A stretch of DNA of 64,000 nt from DAHUYF01 sp035945115 (GTDB taxonomy: Bacteria > Pseudomonadota > Alphaproteobacteria > ATCC43930 > CGMCC-115725): contig DASZAN010000206.1 in NCBI GenBank assembly GCA_035945115.1, forward strand, positions 37,484 to 101,483. The letters are read 5' to 3'. The notes under the pieces are model-generated. The model was not told the DNA's origin. It worked only from the letters and a program-made list of their open reading frames with translations, and did not search any database. Numbering within the stretch: position 1 is the first letter of the stretch; every line of letters starts with the position of its first letter. Made by a program: the position numbers and the translations under genes. This document shows positions 9,089 through 18,090 of the stretch, piece after piece.

Positions 9089-9809
9089 CGGAGGCGCCGT
9101 AACGGCGTTCGCGACCGTGATAGTCGCGCAAGGCCTTCTCGAAGTCGGCCTTGCCGAAGTCGGGCCAGAGCGTGTCGATGAACACCAGCTCCGAATAGGC
9201 CGTCTGCCACAGCAGAAAATTGCTGATGCGCTGCTCGCCGCTGGTGCGAATGACGAGGTCGGGATCGGGGATGTCGGCGGTGAGCAGGTGGCGCGCGAAG
9301 AGCGTTTCGTCCACTTGCTCGGGCGCGATCTCACCCGACTTCACCGCGGCGGCAATGTCGCGCGCCGCGCGCGTGATTTCGGCGCGACCGCCGTAGGAGA
9401 GTGCGATAGTGAGGCGCAAGCCGGTATTTCCGGCCGTGAGCGCCTCGGCATTGTCGATGAGCGTGACGATATCGCCCGGCAATCGCGTGCGGTCGCCGAT
9501 GACGCGCAAGCGCACGCCCTTGGTATGGAGCTCGGCGATCTCGGCGCGGATGTAGTGGCGCAAGAGACCCATGAGGTCGTCGACCTCGCCCACCGGCCGC
9601 TTCCAGTTCTCCGAGGAAAACCCGAAGAGCGTGAGATAGGTGATGCCGAATTCTCCCGCCGCCGTCACCGCGCGGCGCACCGCCTCGGCGCCGCGGCGAT
9701 GGCCGGCGATGCGCGGCAGGCTGCGCTGCTTCGCCCAGCGGCCATTTCCGTCCATGATGATGGCGACGTGCACGGGCGGCGGCGAAGGAGCGGGCGCAAC
9801 GTTCTCCAT
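9075..9809 (-). CDS. uppS: Polyprenyl diphosphate synthase (undecaprenyl-PP synthase)
   Basis: cis-Prenyltransferase that builds the C55 carrier lipid for peptidoglycan and O-antigen. 244 residues from ATG 9807-9809. The catalytic Asp is Asp20 in IIMDGNGRWA, and further family blocks are visible (FGFSSENWKRP, SYGGRAEI, RTSGEQRISNFLLWQ). The start is 5 nt after the frr stop. The order frr-uppS-cdsA is the normal one. Confidence 0.95.
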   Translation of the reverse strand: MENVAPAPSPPPVHVAIIMDGNGRWAKQRSLPRIAGHRRGAEAVRRAVTAAGEFGITYLTLFGFSSENWKRPVGEVDDLMGLLRHYIRAEIAELHTKGVRLRVIGDRTRLPGDIVTLIDNAEALTAGNTGLRLTIALSYGGRAEITRAARDIAAAVKSGEIAPEQVDETLFARHLLTADIPDPDLVIRTSGEQRISNFLLWQTAYSELVFIDTLWPDFGKADFEKALRDYHGRERRYGASVGPR

Positions 9810-9814
9810 GGCGC

Positions 9815-10375
9815 TCAGACCTGAAGGATCTCCTTGTCCTTCTGCGCCAAGGCCGCGTCGACCCTCTTGATCGTCTCGTCGGTCAGCGCCTGGATTTCCT
9901 TGTCGAGCTTGCGGTGCTGATCCTGTGCGATCTTGTGGTCCTTCTCCTGCTTCTTGAGGATATCGAGACCGTCGCGCCGCACATTGCGCACGGAAACGCG
10001 CGCCTGCTCGGCGTATTTTGCGGCGACCTTGGTGAGCTCCCTGCGCCGCTCCTCGTTGAGGTCGGGAATCGGCACGCGGATGGTCTGACCCTCGGTCTGC
10101 GGATTGAGGCCGAGACCGGCTTCGCGAATGGCCTTCTCCGTCGCCTTGACGTTGCCGCGGTCCCACACCTGCACGATGATGAGGCGCGGCTCGGGGACGC
10201 TCACCGTGGCGACCTGGTTGAGTGGCATGGGATTGCCGTAGGCCTCCACCGCGACCGGATCGAGCAGGCTTGCCGACGCGCGTCCGGTGCGCAATCCAGC
10301 AAATTCCTTGCGCAGCACTTCCAGCGCGCCGTCCATGCGCCGACGCAGGTCCTTGATGATGGGATCTTCGCTCAT
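9815..10375 (-). CDS. frr: Ribosome recycling factor
   Basis: Splits the post-termination ribosome together with EF-G. 186 residues, the exact usual length, with the characteristic RRF three-helix-bundle sequence including LRTGRASASLLD near the N-terminus and VPIPDLNEERRRELTK in the middle. It sits 10 nt after pyrH and 5 nt before uppS in the conserved tsf-pyrH-frr-uppS order. Confidence 0.96.
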   Translation of the reverse strand: MSEDPIIKDLRRRMDGALEVLRKEFAGLRTGRASASLLDPVAVEAYGNPMPLNQVATVSVPEPRLIIVQVWDRGNVKATEKAIREAGLGLNPQTEGQTIRVPIPDLNEERRRELTKVAAKYAEQARVSVRNVRRDGLDILKKQEKDHKIAQDQHRKLDKEIQALTDETIKRVDAALAQKDKEILQV

Positions 10376-10385
10376 CGCGCCGCTC

Positions 10386-11129
10386 TCATTCGCTGATGAT
10401 CGTGAAACGTCCCTTGCCCGTCACCACGTCGGCGAAGCCGCCGTCGGTGTGGATGGAAAATACCAAAATCGGAATGCGGTTTTCGCGCGCGAGCGAGATG
10501 GCGGCGGCATCCATGACCTGAAGATCGCGCGAGAGCACGTCGAGATAGGAAAGCCGCTCAAAACGCTCGGCCGTCCTTTCCTTGTGCGGATCGGCGCTGT
10601 AGACACCGTCGACCTTGGTCGCCTTCAACAGCGCATCGCAGCCCATCTCCGAGGCGCGCAGCGCCGCCGCGGTATCGGTCGTGAAGAAGGGGTTGCCCGT
10701 GCCGGCGGCGAAGATCACGACTCGCCCCTTCTCCATGTGGCGGATGGCGCGGCGGCGGATATAGGGCTCGCACACCGCCTGCATGCCGATCGCCGAGAGA
10801 ACGCGGGTCGGCACCTGCTGGCGCTCGAGCGCGCTCTGCATGGCGAGCGAATTGATGACGGTGGCGAGCATGCCCATGTAATCGGCGGTCGCCCGCTCCA
10901 TCCCCTGCGCTGCGCCGGCGAGTCCGCGAAAGATATTGCCGCCGCCGATGACGAGGCAAATCTCGGCGCCCAAGGCGTGCACCGATTTCACCTCGGCGGC
11001 AAGACGCGACACGATTTTGGGGTCGAGGCCGTGTCCCTGGTCACCCATCAACGCTTCGCCGGAAAGCTTGAGCAGTACGCGCCGATAGCGCGGGGTGGCT
11101 GTTTCTTTCCGGCTCAGTTCCGCTGACAT
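10386..11129 (-). CDS. pyrH: Uridylate kinase (UMP kinase)
   Basis: Hexameric bacterial UMP kinase of the amino-acid-kinase fold, making UDP from UMP and ATP. 247 residues; visible motifs are LLKLSGEALMG at the N-terminus, VIGGGNIFRG, the FAAGTGNPFFTTDTAA block and KVDGVYSADP. It lies 67 nt after tsf, the one appreciable gap in this operon, so a secondary promoter is possible there. Confidence 0.96.
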   Translation of the reverse strand: MSAELSRKETATPRYRRVLLKLSGEALMGDQGHGLDPKIVSRLAAEVKSVHALGAEICLVIGGGNIFRGLAGAAQGMERATADYMGMLATVINSLAMQSALERQQVPTRVLSAIGMQAVCEPYIRRRAIRHMEKGRVVIFAAGTGNPFFTTDTAAALRASEMGCDALLKATKVDGVYSADPHKERTAERFERLSYLDVLSRDLQVMDAAAISLARENRIPILVFSIHTDGGFADVVTGKGRFTIISE

Positions 11130-11196
11130 GGGGCTCCGGGCTCGATCGGCGCTGAAGCGCTAGGGATAATACACCATCTCGCGGCCTCCTGCGATA

Positions 11197-12096
11197 TCAG
11201 GCGGCGTCGGCCTGGTCCTTGGCAATGCCCTCGCCCAGCGCGAAGCGGACGAAGCCAGCCACGCGCACCGGCGCGCCCAGCTCCTTGGCGGCGGCATCGA
11301 GCACCTTCGTGACCCGGGTCTCGCCGTCGATGACATAGGTCTGCTCGAGCAGCACGACTTCCTCATAGAACTTACGCAAGCGGCCCTCGACCATCTTGTC
11401 GATGATCGCTTCGGGTTTGCCGCTGGCGCGCGCCTGCTCGCGCAGCACATTGCGTTCGCGCTCGAGCGCCGCACCGTCGACCGAGGCGATGTCGAGATAG
11501 TCGGGCTTCGCCGCCGCCACATGCATCGCAAGCTGCTTGGCGACGGGTCCGAGCTTTGCCGCGTCGGCGTGCGATTCGAGCGCCACCAGCACGCCGATTT
11601 TGCCCAGCCCCGGCGTGAGCGCGTTATGCACATAAGCGTGCACGACACCCTCTTTCACCACGAGCCGCCGGACGCGGCGGAGCGCCATGTTCTCGCCGAT
11701 GGTGGCGATCATATGCGTGAGCTCATCGCCGACGCTGCGGCCGGTCCCGGGGAAGGCCGCCCCCGCGAGCTTCGCCACGTCATCGCCGTTCTCGAGCGCA
11801 AGCCCGGTCACGGCGCGGACAAAGTGCTGGAAGATGTCGTTGCGCGCAACGAAGTCGGTCTCGGAATTGACCTCGACCACGGCGCCGACGGCGCCGCGCG
11901 TCGCCACGCCCACGAGCCCCTCGGCGGCAACACGGCCCGCCTTTTTGGCAGCGGCGGCGAGGCCCTTCTTGCGCAGCCAATCGACGGCCGCTTCGAGATC
12001 ACCCGAGGTTTCGCCCAGCGCGCGCTTGCAATCCATCATGCCGGCGCCGGTCTTCTCGCGCAGCTCCTTGACCAGCGCAGCGGTAATCTCAGCCAT
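11197..12096 (-). CDS. tsf: Elongation factor Ts
   Basis: Nucleotide exchange factor for EF-Tu. 299 residues with an N-terminal UBA-like domain (KELREKTGAGMMDCKRAL) and the EF-Tu-contacting signature NSETDFVARND. It starts 33 nt after the rpsB stop, and the rpsB-tsf pair is almost universal in bacteria. Confidence 0.97.
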   Translation of the reverse strand: MAEITAALVKELREKTGAGMMDCKRALGETSGDLEAAVDWLRKKGLAAAAKKAGRVAAEGLVGVATRGAVGAVVEVNSETDFVARNDIFQHFVRAVTGLALENGDDVAKLAGAAFPGTGRSVGDELTHMIATIGENMALRRVRRLVVKEGVVHAYVHNALTPGLGKIGVLVALESHADAAKLGPVAKQLAMHVAAAKPDYLDIASVDGAALERERNVLREQARASGKPEAIIDKMVEGRLRKFYEEVVLLEQTYVIDGETRVTKVLDAAAKELGAPVRVAGFVRFALGEGIAKDQADAA

Positions 12097-12129
12097 GGCT
12101 CATCAACCTTCCTTGTCTCGCCGACGCCT

Positions 12130-12918
12130 TCAGGCGCTCGCTTGCTCCTCGGAGGCGACTTCCGCCTCTGCGGGCGGCAGTTCGGCGGGCGGTTTCTCCT
12201 GCTCGCCAAGATCGGCGCCGGTGCCCGCGAGCTCGGCCTGCAGCCCGTCCAGCACCGCGCCGGAGACGAGATCGCAGTAAAGGTGGATGGCCCGCATCGC
12301 GTCGTCGTTGCCGGGAATGGGATAAGCGATGCCCTCCGGCGAGGAATTGCTGTCGAGCACCGCCACCACGGGGATCTTGAGCTTGTTCGCTTCTTGGACG
12401 GCGATCGCTTCCTTGTTGGTGTCGATGATGAAGAGAATGTCGGGAAGGCCGCCCATCTCCTTGATGCCGCCCAAGGCGCGCTCGAGCTTGTCTCGGTCGC
12501 GTGTCAATTCGAGGAGCTCGCGCTTGGTGAGCCCGGTCGACGGATTGTTGACGCGCTCGTCGAGCTCGCGCAGCCGCTTGATCGACTGCGAGATGGTCTT
12601 GAAGTTGGTGAGCATGCCACCGAGCCAACGGTGATTGACATAGTATTGGCCGCAGCGCTTGGCCGCCTCGGCAATCGCCTCCTGCGCCTGGCGCTTCGTG
12701 CCGACGAAGAGCACGCGGCCGCCGCCAGCCGCCACGTCGCGCACCTGCTGAAGCGCGCGATGCAGCATCGGCACGGTCTGCTCAAGGTCGATGATGTGGA
12801 TGCCGTTGCGGACGCCGAAGAGATAGCTCCCCATTTTGGGGTTCCAGCGCCGCGTGTGGTGACCGAAATGCACGCCCGCTTCCAAAAGCTGGCGCATGGT
12901 GAAATCGGGAATCGCCAT
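12130..12918 (-). CDS. rpsB: 30S ribosomal protein S2
   Basis: Small-subunit ribosomal protein. 262 residues from ATG 12916-12918 (MAIPDFTMRQLLEAGVHFGH), preceded by an AAAGGAAG ribosome-binding site; an upstream in-frame Met would add 19 atypical residues. The body is canonical (RRWNPKMGSYLFGVRNGIHI, RWLGGMLTNFKT). After the core there is a Glu/Ala/Pro-rich tail of about 25 residues, common in alphaproteobacterial S2. First gene of the S2-to-lipid A run. Confidence 0.96.
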   Translation of the reverse strand: MAIPDFTMRQLLEAGVHFGHHTRRWNPKMGSYLFGVRNGIHIIDLEQTVPMLHRALQQVRDVAAGGGRVLFVGTKRQAQEAIAEAAKRCGQYYVNHRWLGGMLTNFKTISQSIKRLRELDERVNNPSTGLTKRELLELTRDRDKLERALGGIKEMGGLPDILFIIDTNKEAIAVQEANKLKIPVVAVLDSNSSPEGIAYPIPGNDDAMRAIHLYCDLVSGAVLDGLQAELAGTGADLGEQEKPPAELPPAEAEVASEEQASA

Positions 12919-13039
12919 TGTCTTCCTTTCTCCGGTTGAGCCGCCGCGGGGGATCATCGGCAAGAGTGCCGACACCGGAGCGGTCGGGTGCGGCCGAGGC
13001 CACCCGTCCCGCGTCCCCGCGTGAGGTTTCGCGAAAAAC

Positions 13040-13056
13040 GGCCCTTAAATAGGGCC
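13040..13056 (-). terminator. Short hairpin with T run upstream of rpsB
   Basis: GGCCCT-ATTTA-AGGGCC on the minus strand followed by GTTTTTCG. It could be a weak intrinsic terminator for the PilZ gene upstream, or a 5'-leader element at the rpsB start site, since it overlaps the proposed -10. The 6-bp stem is short. Confidence 0.35.
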
Positions 13057-13074
13057 AGAGGCTCGATTTGGCAA
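13046..13074 (-). promoter_or_regulatory. Candidate sigma-70 promoter of rpsB-tsf
   Basis: On the minus strand TTGCCA (13069-13074) and TATTTA (13046-13051) are separated by 17 bp, about 130 nt upstream of the rpsB ATG. The -35 is close to consensus, the -10 only partly. The -10 lies inside the GGCCCT/AGGGCC inverted repeat at 13040-13056. Confidence 0.45.
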
Positions 13075-13105
13075 GAGCGAGGCGGCGCGGCGGGCGCCTG
13101 CCGGG

Positions 13106-13852
13106 TCAGTGGGGTCGCACCTTGGTGGCCTGCACCATATGCCCGTTACGATCGCTTTCACCACCCGTGATTTGCTTCAGATCCAAGCACTTGGAGTGCA
13201 CGGCTGAGGCCACGTTCAAGCTGAAATCGATCTGATTGGTGGAGCCCGCAAGCTTGTCGAGGCGGGTCGAGCAATCGTGCTGGCCGACCGCGCCGCCGGT
13301 GATCGCGAACGCCTCTTTGATGCCATCCTCGCCCGAGCCGCGCGCCACGACGGCACCGCCAACGACAATTACGGCGAGCGCCGCGGCGGTTGTCGCGATC
13401 AAGCGTCGCTTTTTTACGGCGCGCGCGTCGTCGAAAGACCGCGTCTCCAGCACCGGCGGCAAGGTCTCGGAAGGTGCTGCGGGCGTCGCCGACCGCCGCA
13501 AATCGAGCCCGAGCTTCCGCTCGATGCGCGCCGTGATCTCCTCGGGCGCGAGCATGAATTGGATGCCCGCCTCGCCTTCCCGCTGCCAAACGACGCGACC
13601 ACCGAGAACGTCGAGCTCCTTCAGGATGAGGTTGAGCTCGTCGCCTTGCGTGAGGGCGGCATCAAAGCGCAGACGCGCGCCACCCGGCGAGAGATCGACG
13701 ATCGTGCCCTCGAAACGCTTGCCGCGCACTTCGATGGTGGCGGTCCACAACAGCGAGCGCCGGTCGTGACGCCGGCGTTCGCGCATCGCCGCGCCCAAGG
13801 CGGTCACCTCGGCAACCAAGTTCCTTGCATCGGTGATCTGCCGCTCGGCCAT
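13106..13852 (-). CDS. PilZ-domain protein with a transmembrane anchor
   Basis: 248 residues from ATG 13850-13852, chosen because GGGGGTGAC precedes it. Residues about 26-118 form a PilZ domain with the cyclic-di-GMP contacts RRRHDRR and DLSPGG (Asp53 to Gly58). After a Pro-rich linker comes one membrane helix (about 151-170, LIATTAAALAVIVVGGAVVA) and a C-terminal part of about 75 residues containing two cysteines (194, 222) that would be periplasmic if the PilZ part is cytosolic. It is probably a c-di-GMP responsive membrane protein; the partner is unknown. It stands alone between dnaE and rpsB. Confidence 0.8.
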   Translation of the reverse strand: MAERQITDARNLVAEVTALGAAMRERRRHDRRSLLWTATIEVRGKRFEGTIVDLSPGGARLRFDAALTQGDELNLILKELDVLGGRVVWQREGEAGIQFMLAPEEITARIERKLGLDLRRSATPAAPSETLPPVLETRSFDDARAVKKRRLIATTAAALAVIVVGGAVVARGSGEDGIKEAFAITGGAVGQHDCSTRLDKLAGSTNQIDFSLNVASAVHSKCLDLKQITGGESDRNGHMVQATKVRPH

Positions 13853-13940
13853 GTCACCCCCGCTTGCGGGCCCACTGCCAGCCCTCAGCAAGCCTAGCCG
13901 GCATATCCCACTATTTTGCTACGACCGATGGCGGCGCGGT

Positions 13941-13984
13941 GAAAAATCGCCGGGGATTTTCGCTAATGTCGCGGAAAATTCCCC
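13941..13984 (-). terminator. Intrinsic terminator downstream of dnaE
   Basis: On the minus strand GGGGA-A-TTTTC pairs with GAAAA-TCCCC (stem arms within 13952-13984), then GGCGATTTTTC (13941-13951) supplies the T run. It lies about 65 nt past the dnaE stop and before the PilZ gene. Confidence 0.5.
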
Positions 13985-14047
13985 TCAATCGCACGTGGTG
14001 ATCTATTCCGCGGCGACGCCAGCGGCGCTCATCGCGGGGCAACACGC

Positions 14048-17000
14048 TCAGATGTCGTGGACGTCGAGAATGCCGGGGAGCGACTTCACCGCCGCGCGGA
14101 CGCGCGGGCTCACCTTGAAGCCGCCCGGCAGGAGAATCTCGACCTCGCGCGCCGGCGGCACCGCCACCACCACGCTGACGCGGCCACGCCCACCGCCCTC
14201 GCGCTGCATCAAGCCGCGGAGCGGCGGCAGCGCATCGGCTTCGCTGACGAAGACGCGAAGCCCCGCCGCCGCATGCGCGACGACACCGTCGAGCGGCTCG
14301 ATGCGCTGGGCGGTCAGGCGCAACGTCTCTTCTTCGGCGCGTACATCCGCGGTGACGAGAAGCGGCTGCCCGCCTTCGAGGAACCCGCGGCTCTGCGACA
14401 GCACCTCGGAAAAGACCGTCACTTCGAAGACGCCGCTCGCATCCGACATCTGCATGAAGGCAAAGCGATTGCCGCGCGCCGAGGTGCGCTCCTTGCGGCC
14501 GATGACGATGCCGGCGAGCTTGAAGCGGGTCGGTCCGCCCACGGCAAGCCGCGTCGGCAAGTCGGCAAAGCGCACGACGCCGACGCGCTCGAGACTCTTG
14601 CCGTAGGCGTCAAGCGGATGGCTCGAGAGATAAAAGCCGATGGCGTCGAACTCGTGCTGGAGCCGTTCGATCGGCGGCCAATCCTGGACGGCCGGCAACG
14701 CCGGACCCTGCCGGGCCGGCGCATCGCCGAAGAGATTGACCTGCTGGCTCTCGCGCTCTTCCGCGGCGGCGGCGGCATGGCGGAGCAGCAGTTCGGCGGC
14801 GGCAAAGGTTTGCGCTCGGTTGCGGCTCAGGCTCTCGAAGGCACCGGCCTTGGCCAAGGATTCGAATTGCCGGCGGTTGAAGCTCTTGACGTCGAGGCGG
14901 CGCGCGAAGTCGAAGAGGTCCTTGAAGGGACCGCGCGCCGCGCGCTCGGCCACGACTTGCTCCATCGCCTGCGCACCCACGCCCTTCACGGCCGCGAGTG
15001 CATACCGGATCGCGGCGCCTTGCGGCGTCTCCTCGACCGCGAAGGTCACGGCCGAGCGGTTGATGTCGGGCGGCATCAGCTTGATACCGAGGCGGTCGCA
15101 TTCGCCGCGGAAGACGTTGAGCTTATCGGTATTGCCCAAGTCGAGCGTCATCGACGCCGCCAGGAACTCGACTGGGTGGTTCGCCTTCAGATACGCGGTC
15201 TGGTAGGCGACGAGCGCGTAGGCGGCGGCATGGGATTTGTTGAAACCATAGCCGGCGAATTTCGCCACTTGCTCGAAGATGTGCTCGGCAACGCGCTCGC
15301 CGACGCCGCGCGATGTCGCGCCCTCGATGAAGGCCTTGCGCTGCGCCTCCATCTCCGCCTTGATTTTCTTGCCCATGGCGCGGCGTAAGAGATCGGCGCT
15401 CCCGAGCGAATAGCCGCTCAGTTCCTGGGCGATCTGCATCACCTGCTCTTGATAGATCATGATGCCGTGCGTTTCGGCGAGGATCGGCTCGAGCGAGGGA
15501 TGGAGGTAATCGGGCCGCTCCTCGCCATGCTTCACGGCGATGTAGCGCGGGATGTTCTCCATCGGGCCCGGGCGGTAGAGCGCCACCACGGCGATGATGT
15601 CCTCGAAGCGGTCGGGCCCGAGCTTCTTCAGCATGTCGCGCATGCCCGCGCCTTCGAGCTGGAACACGCCCACCGTGTCGCCGCGGCCCAAGAGCTCGTA
15701 TGTCACGGCATCATCGAGCGGCAAGTCTGCGAGATCGAGCTCGAGCCCGCGCGCGCGCAAGAGATCGGCCGCGTGGACCAACACGGTGAGTGTCTTCAGG
15801 CCAAGAAAATCGAACTTCACGAGGCCGGCAAGCTCGACATATTTGAGGTTGAACTGCGTCACCGGCATGTTGGAGCGGGGATCGCGGTAGAGCGGCACCA
15901 GTTCCTCAAGCGGCCGATCCCCGATCACCACGCCCGCCGCGTGGGTTGAGGCGTGGCGATAGAGGCCTTCGAGCTTCAAGGCGATGGCGATGAGCCGCGC
16001 CACGCTCTCGTCGCTGTCGCGCATCTGCTGCAATTGCGGCTCGCCGTCGATCGCTTGCTGCAGCTTCACGGGATTGGCGGGATTGTAGGGGACGAGCTTG
16101 CAGATGCGGTCGACCTGGCCGTAGGGCATTTCGAGCACGCGGCCGACATCGCGCAGGACGGCGCGCGCCTGAAGCGTGCCGAAGGTGATGATCTGCGCTA
16201 CGCGATCGTGCCCGTATTTCTCCTGGACGTGGCGCAGCACCTCGTCGCGTCGGTCCTGGCAGAAGTCAATGTCGAAGTCCGGCATCGACACGCGCTCGGG
16301 ATTGAGGAAGCGCTCGAAAATCAGGCCGAAGCGCAAAGGATCGAGGTCGGTGATGGTGAGCGCCCAGGCAACGACCGAGCCGGCACCTGAGCCGCGTCCG
16401 GGTCCGACGGGAATGCCCTGCGCCTTCGACCACTGGATGAACTCGGCGACGATGAGAAAGTAGCCGGCAAATCCCATCGCGATGATGACCTTGAGCTCGA
16501 AGTCGAGCCGCTCGCGATAGGGCCGGGCCGCCTCTTCTCGCGCTGGACCCACGAGCTCGGCGGGGAGCGCGCGCTGCAAGCGCCGCTCGAGCCCCTCCTT
16601 CGCCATGATAGCGAGCTCCTCCTGCTCGCTCCGTCCCTGCGTCGGGAAAGGCGGCAGGATGGGTTTCCGCGCCTCGAGCATGAAGGCGCAGCGGCGGGCG
16701 ATCACCAAGGTGTTGTCGATGGCTTCCGGCACGTCAGCAAAGAGCGCGCGCATTGCCGCGGCCGACTTGAAATGGTGGTGCGGCGTCAAGCGCTTGCGGT
16801 TGGGCTCGCGCACCACGGTGCCCTCGGCGACGCAGAGGAGCACGTCGTGCGCCTCATAGAATTCGGCGTCCGCGAAAAAGACGCCGTTGGTGGCGACGAG
16901 CGGCAGGTCATGGCGGTAGGCGAGCTCGATGAGCGCATTCTCGATGCGGTCCTCGACGGGGAGGCTGTGGCGCATCAGCTCGACATAGAGCCGACCGGGA

Positions 17001-17518
17001 AAAAGCGCCGTGAGGCGCGCGAGCAAGCTTTCCGCCGCCTCCCCCTGCCCTTCGAGGAGGAGACGGCCGACGGGTCCGGCCGGGCCGCCTGTCAGCAGCA
17101 GCAAGCCCTGGTTGAGGCCTTCGAGCGCGGCGATATCGACTTGCGGCGGTTCGCCGCCCTCGGTTTCGAGATAGGATTTGCTGACCAGCTTCGCGAGATT
17201 GCGGTAACCGTCGGGGCTTTGCGCCAAAAGGATCACGCGGTCGGGAGGCGGCGACGGACCGGTTCGCGGGGTGCGTCCGTTTCCTTCGCGCTCGATGCGG
17301 CGCAAGCCGAGCTCGCAGCCGATGATCGGCTGTACCCCCGCCTCCGCGGCGGCTTGCGAGAATTCGAGCGCGCCAAAGAGATTGCCGATATCGGTGAGCG
17401 CGAGCGCCGGCATGCCGTAACGTTTCGCGAGGCTCACCAGCTCCTTCGCCTTGATGGCGCCGGCCGAGAGCGAATAAGCGGAATGGGCGCGCAGATGGAC
17501 GAAGTCGGCGTGAGGCAT
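14048..17518 (-). CDS. dnaE: DNA polymerase III subunit alpha
   Basis: Replicative polymerase catalytic subunit. 1156 residues from ATG 17516-17518 (MPHADFVHLRAHSAYSLSAG), the usual start at the PHP domain; the same frame stays open into the upstream gene but that extension is not conserved-looking. Order: PHP domain (about 1-270), polymerase core with catalytic acidic motif MPDFDIDF (Asp414 and Asp416), fingers and HhH region, then an OB fold (about 960-1040). The start is 4 nt after the preceding dioxygenase gene, so the two are probably co-transcribed. Confidence 0.97.
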   Translation of the reverse strand: MPHADFVHLRAHSAYSLSAGAIKAKELVSLAKRYGMPALALTDIGNLFGALEFSQAAAEAGVQPIIGCELGLRRIEREGNGRTPRTGPSPPPDRVILLAQSPDGYRNLAKLVSKSYLETEGGEPPQVDIAALEGLNQGLLLLTGGPAGPVGRLLLEGQGEAAESLLARLTALFPGRLYVELMRHSLPVEDRIENALIELAYRHDLPLVATNGVFFADAEFYEAHDVLLCVAEGTVVREPNRKRLTPHHHFKSAAAMRALFADVPEAIDNTLVIARRCAFMLEARKPILPPFPTQGRSEQEELAIMAKEGLERRLQRALPAELVGPAREEAARPYRERLDFELKVIIAMGFAGYFLIVAEFIQWSKAQGIPVGPGRGSGAGSVVAWALTITDLDPLRFGLIFERFLNPERVSMPDFDIDFCQDRRDEVLRHVQEKYGHDRVAQIITFGTLQARAVLRDVGRVLEMPYGQVDRICKLVPYNPANPVKLQQAIDGEPQLQQMRDSDESVARLIAIALKLEGLYRHASTHAAGVVIGDRPLEELVPLYRDPRSNMPVTQFNLKYVELAGLVKFDFLGLKTLTVLVHAADLLRARGLELDLADLPLDDAVTYELLGRGDTVGVFQLEGAGMRDMLKKLGPDRFEDIIAVVALYRPGPMENIPRYIAVKHGEERPDYLHPSLEPILAETHGIMIYQEQVMQIAQELSGYSLGSADLLRRAMGKKIKAEMEAQRKAFIEGATSRGVGERVAEHIFEQVAKFAGYGFNKSHAAAYALVAYQTAYLKANHPVEFLAASMTLDLGNTDKLNVFRGECDRLGIKLMPPDINRSAVTFAVEETPQGAAIRYALAAVKGVGAQAMEQVVAERAARGPFKDLFDFARRLDVKSFNRRQFESLAKAGAFESLSRNRAQTFAAAELLLRHAAAAAEERESQQVNLFGDAPARQGPALPAVQDWPPIERLQHEFDAIGFYLSSHPLDAYGKSLERVGVVRFADLPTRLAVGGPTRFKLAGIVIGRKERTSARGNRFAFMQMSDASGVFEVTVFSEVLSQSRGFLEGGQPLLVTADVRAEEETLRLTAQRIEPLDGVVAHAAAGLRVFVSEADALPPLRGLMQREGGGRGRVSVVVAVPPAREVEILLPGGFKVSPRVRAAVKSLPGILDVHDI

Positions 17519-17522
17519 GACG

Positions 17523-18044
17523 CTAGTCGCCTTTTCCCGGATGAAGCGACCCGCAGCGCGAACAATGGCGCTTCGCCTCATCCCCGTAGAATTGCTCGAA
17601 GAGCGGCGGCAAATCCGCGACGATACTCTGCAATTGCACCTCGACGCGATGGAGCAGCGCGTGGCAGCGCGGGCAATACCACTCGAACCCGTCGACCCTC
17701 CCCACCGGACGCTGTCGCTCGATCACGAGCCCCACCGTCCCTGCCGGTCGCTGCGGTGAATGACGCAGATGCGGTGGCAGCAGGAAGATCGATCCTTGGC
17801 GAATCGGCAGATCGCGCGGCCTCCCGTCTTCGAGAATGCGGAGCACCATGTCGCCCTGAAGCTGGTAGAAAAATTCCTCGAGCGGATCGTCATGATAGTC
17901 GGTGCGACGGTTGGGACCACCTACCACCGTGACGATGAAGTCGCTCTCTTGCCAGATCTGCGCGTTGCCGACTGGCGGCTGCAGCAGCGCCCGATGCTCG
18001 GCGATCCATTGCGCGATGTCGAGCGGCGGCGAATATAGCGTCAT
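17523..18044 (-). CDS. nbaC: 3-hydroxyanthranilate 3,4-dioxygenase
   Basis: Non-haem Fe(II) cupin enzyme that opens 3-hydroxyanthranilate, a tryptophan/kynurenine-pathway intermediate leading to quinolinate or to 2-nitrobenzoate-type degradation. 173 residues. The iron ligands His51, Glu57 and His95 fall at exactly the positions known for the Cupriavidus enzyme, and the bacterial C-terminal rubredoxin-like site is present (CPRC 124-127, CSRC 161-164). No other kynurenine gene is in the window; instead dnaE follows 4 nt later. Confidence 0.93.
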   Translation of the reverse strand: MTLYSPPLDIAQWIAEHRALLQPPVGNAQIWQESDFIVTVVGGPNRRTDYHDDPLEEFFYQLQGDMVLRILEDGRPRDLPIRQGSIFLLPPHLRHSPQRPAGTVGLVIERQRPVGRVDGFEWYCPRCHALLHRVEVQLQSIVADLPPLFEQFYGDEAKRHCSRCGSLHPGKGD

Positions 18045-18090
18045 CGGCGGGAGCTTACCCGAGTGCCGCGCTTGGGCGAAGGGAGAAACG

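Noticed and set aside
16772..17932. Long plus-strand frame opposite dnaE and the dioxygenase gene
   Set aside because: Complement of DnaE and the 3-hydroxyanthranilate dioxygenase, both with intact motifs on the minus strand.
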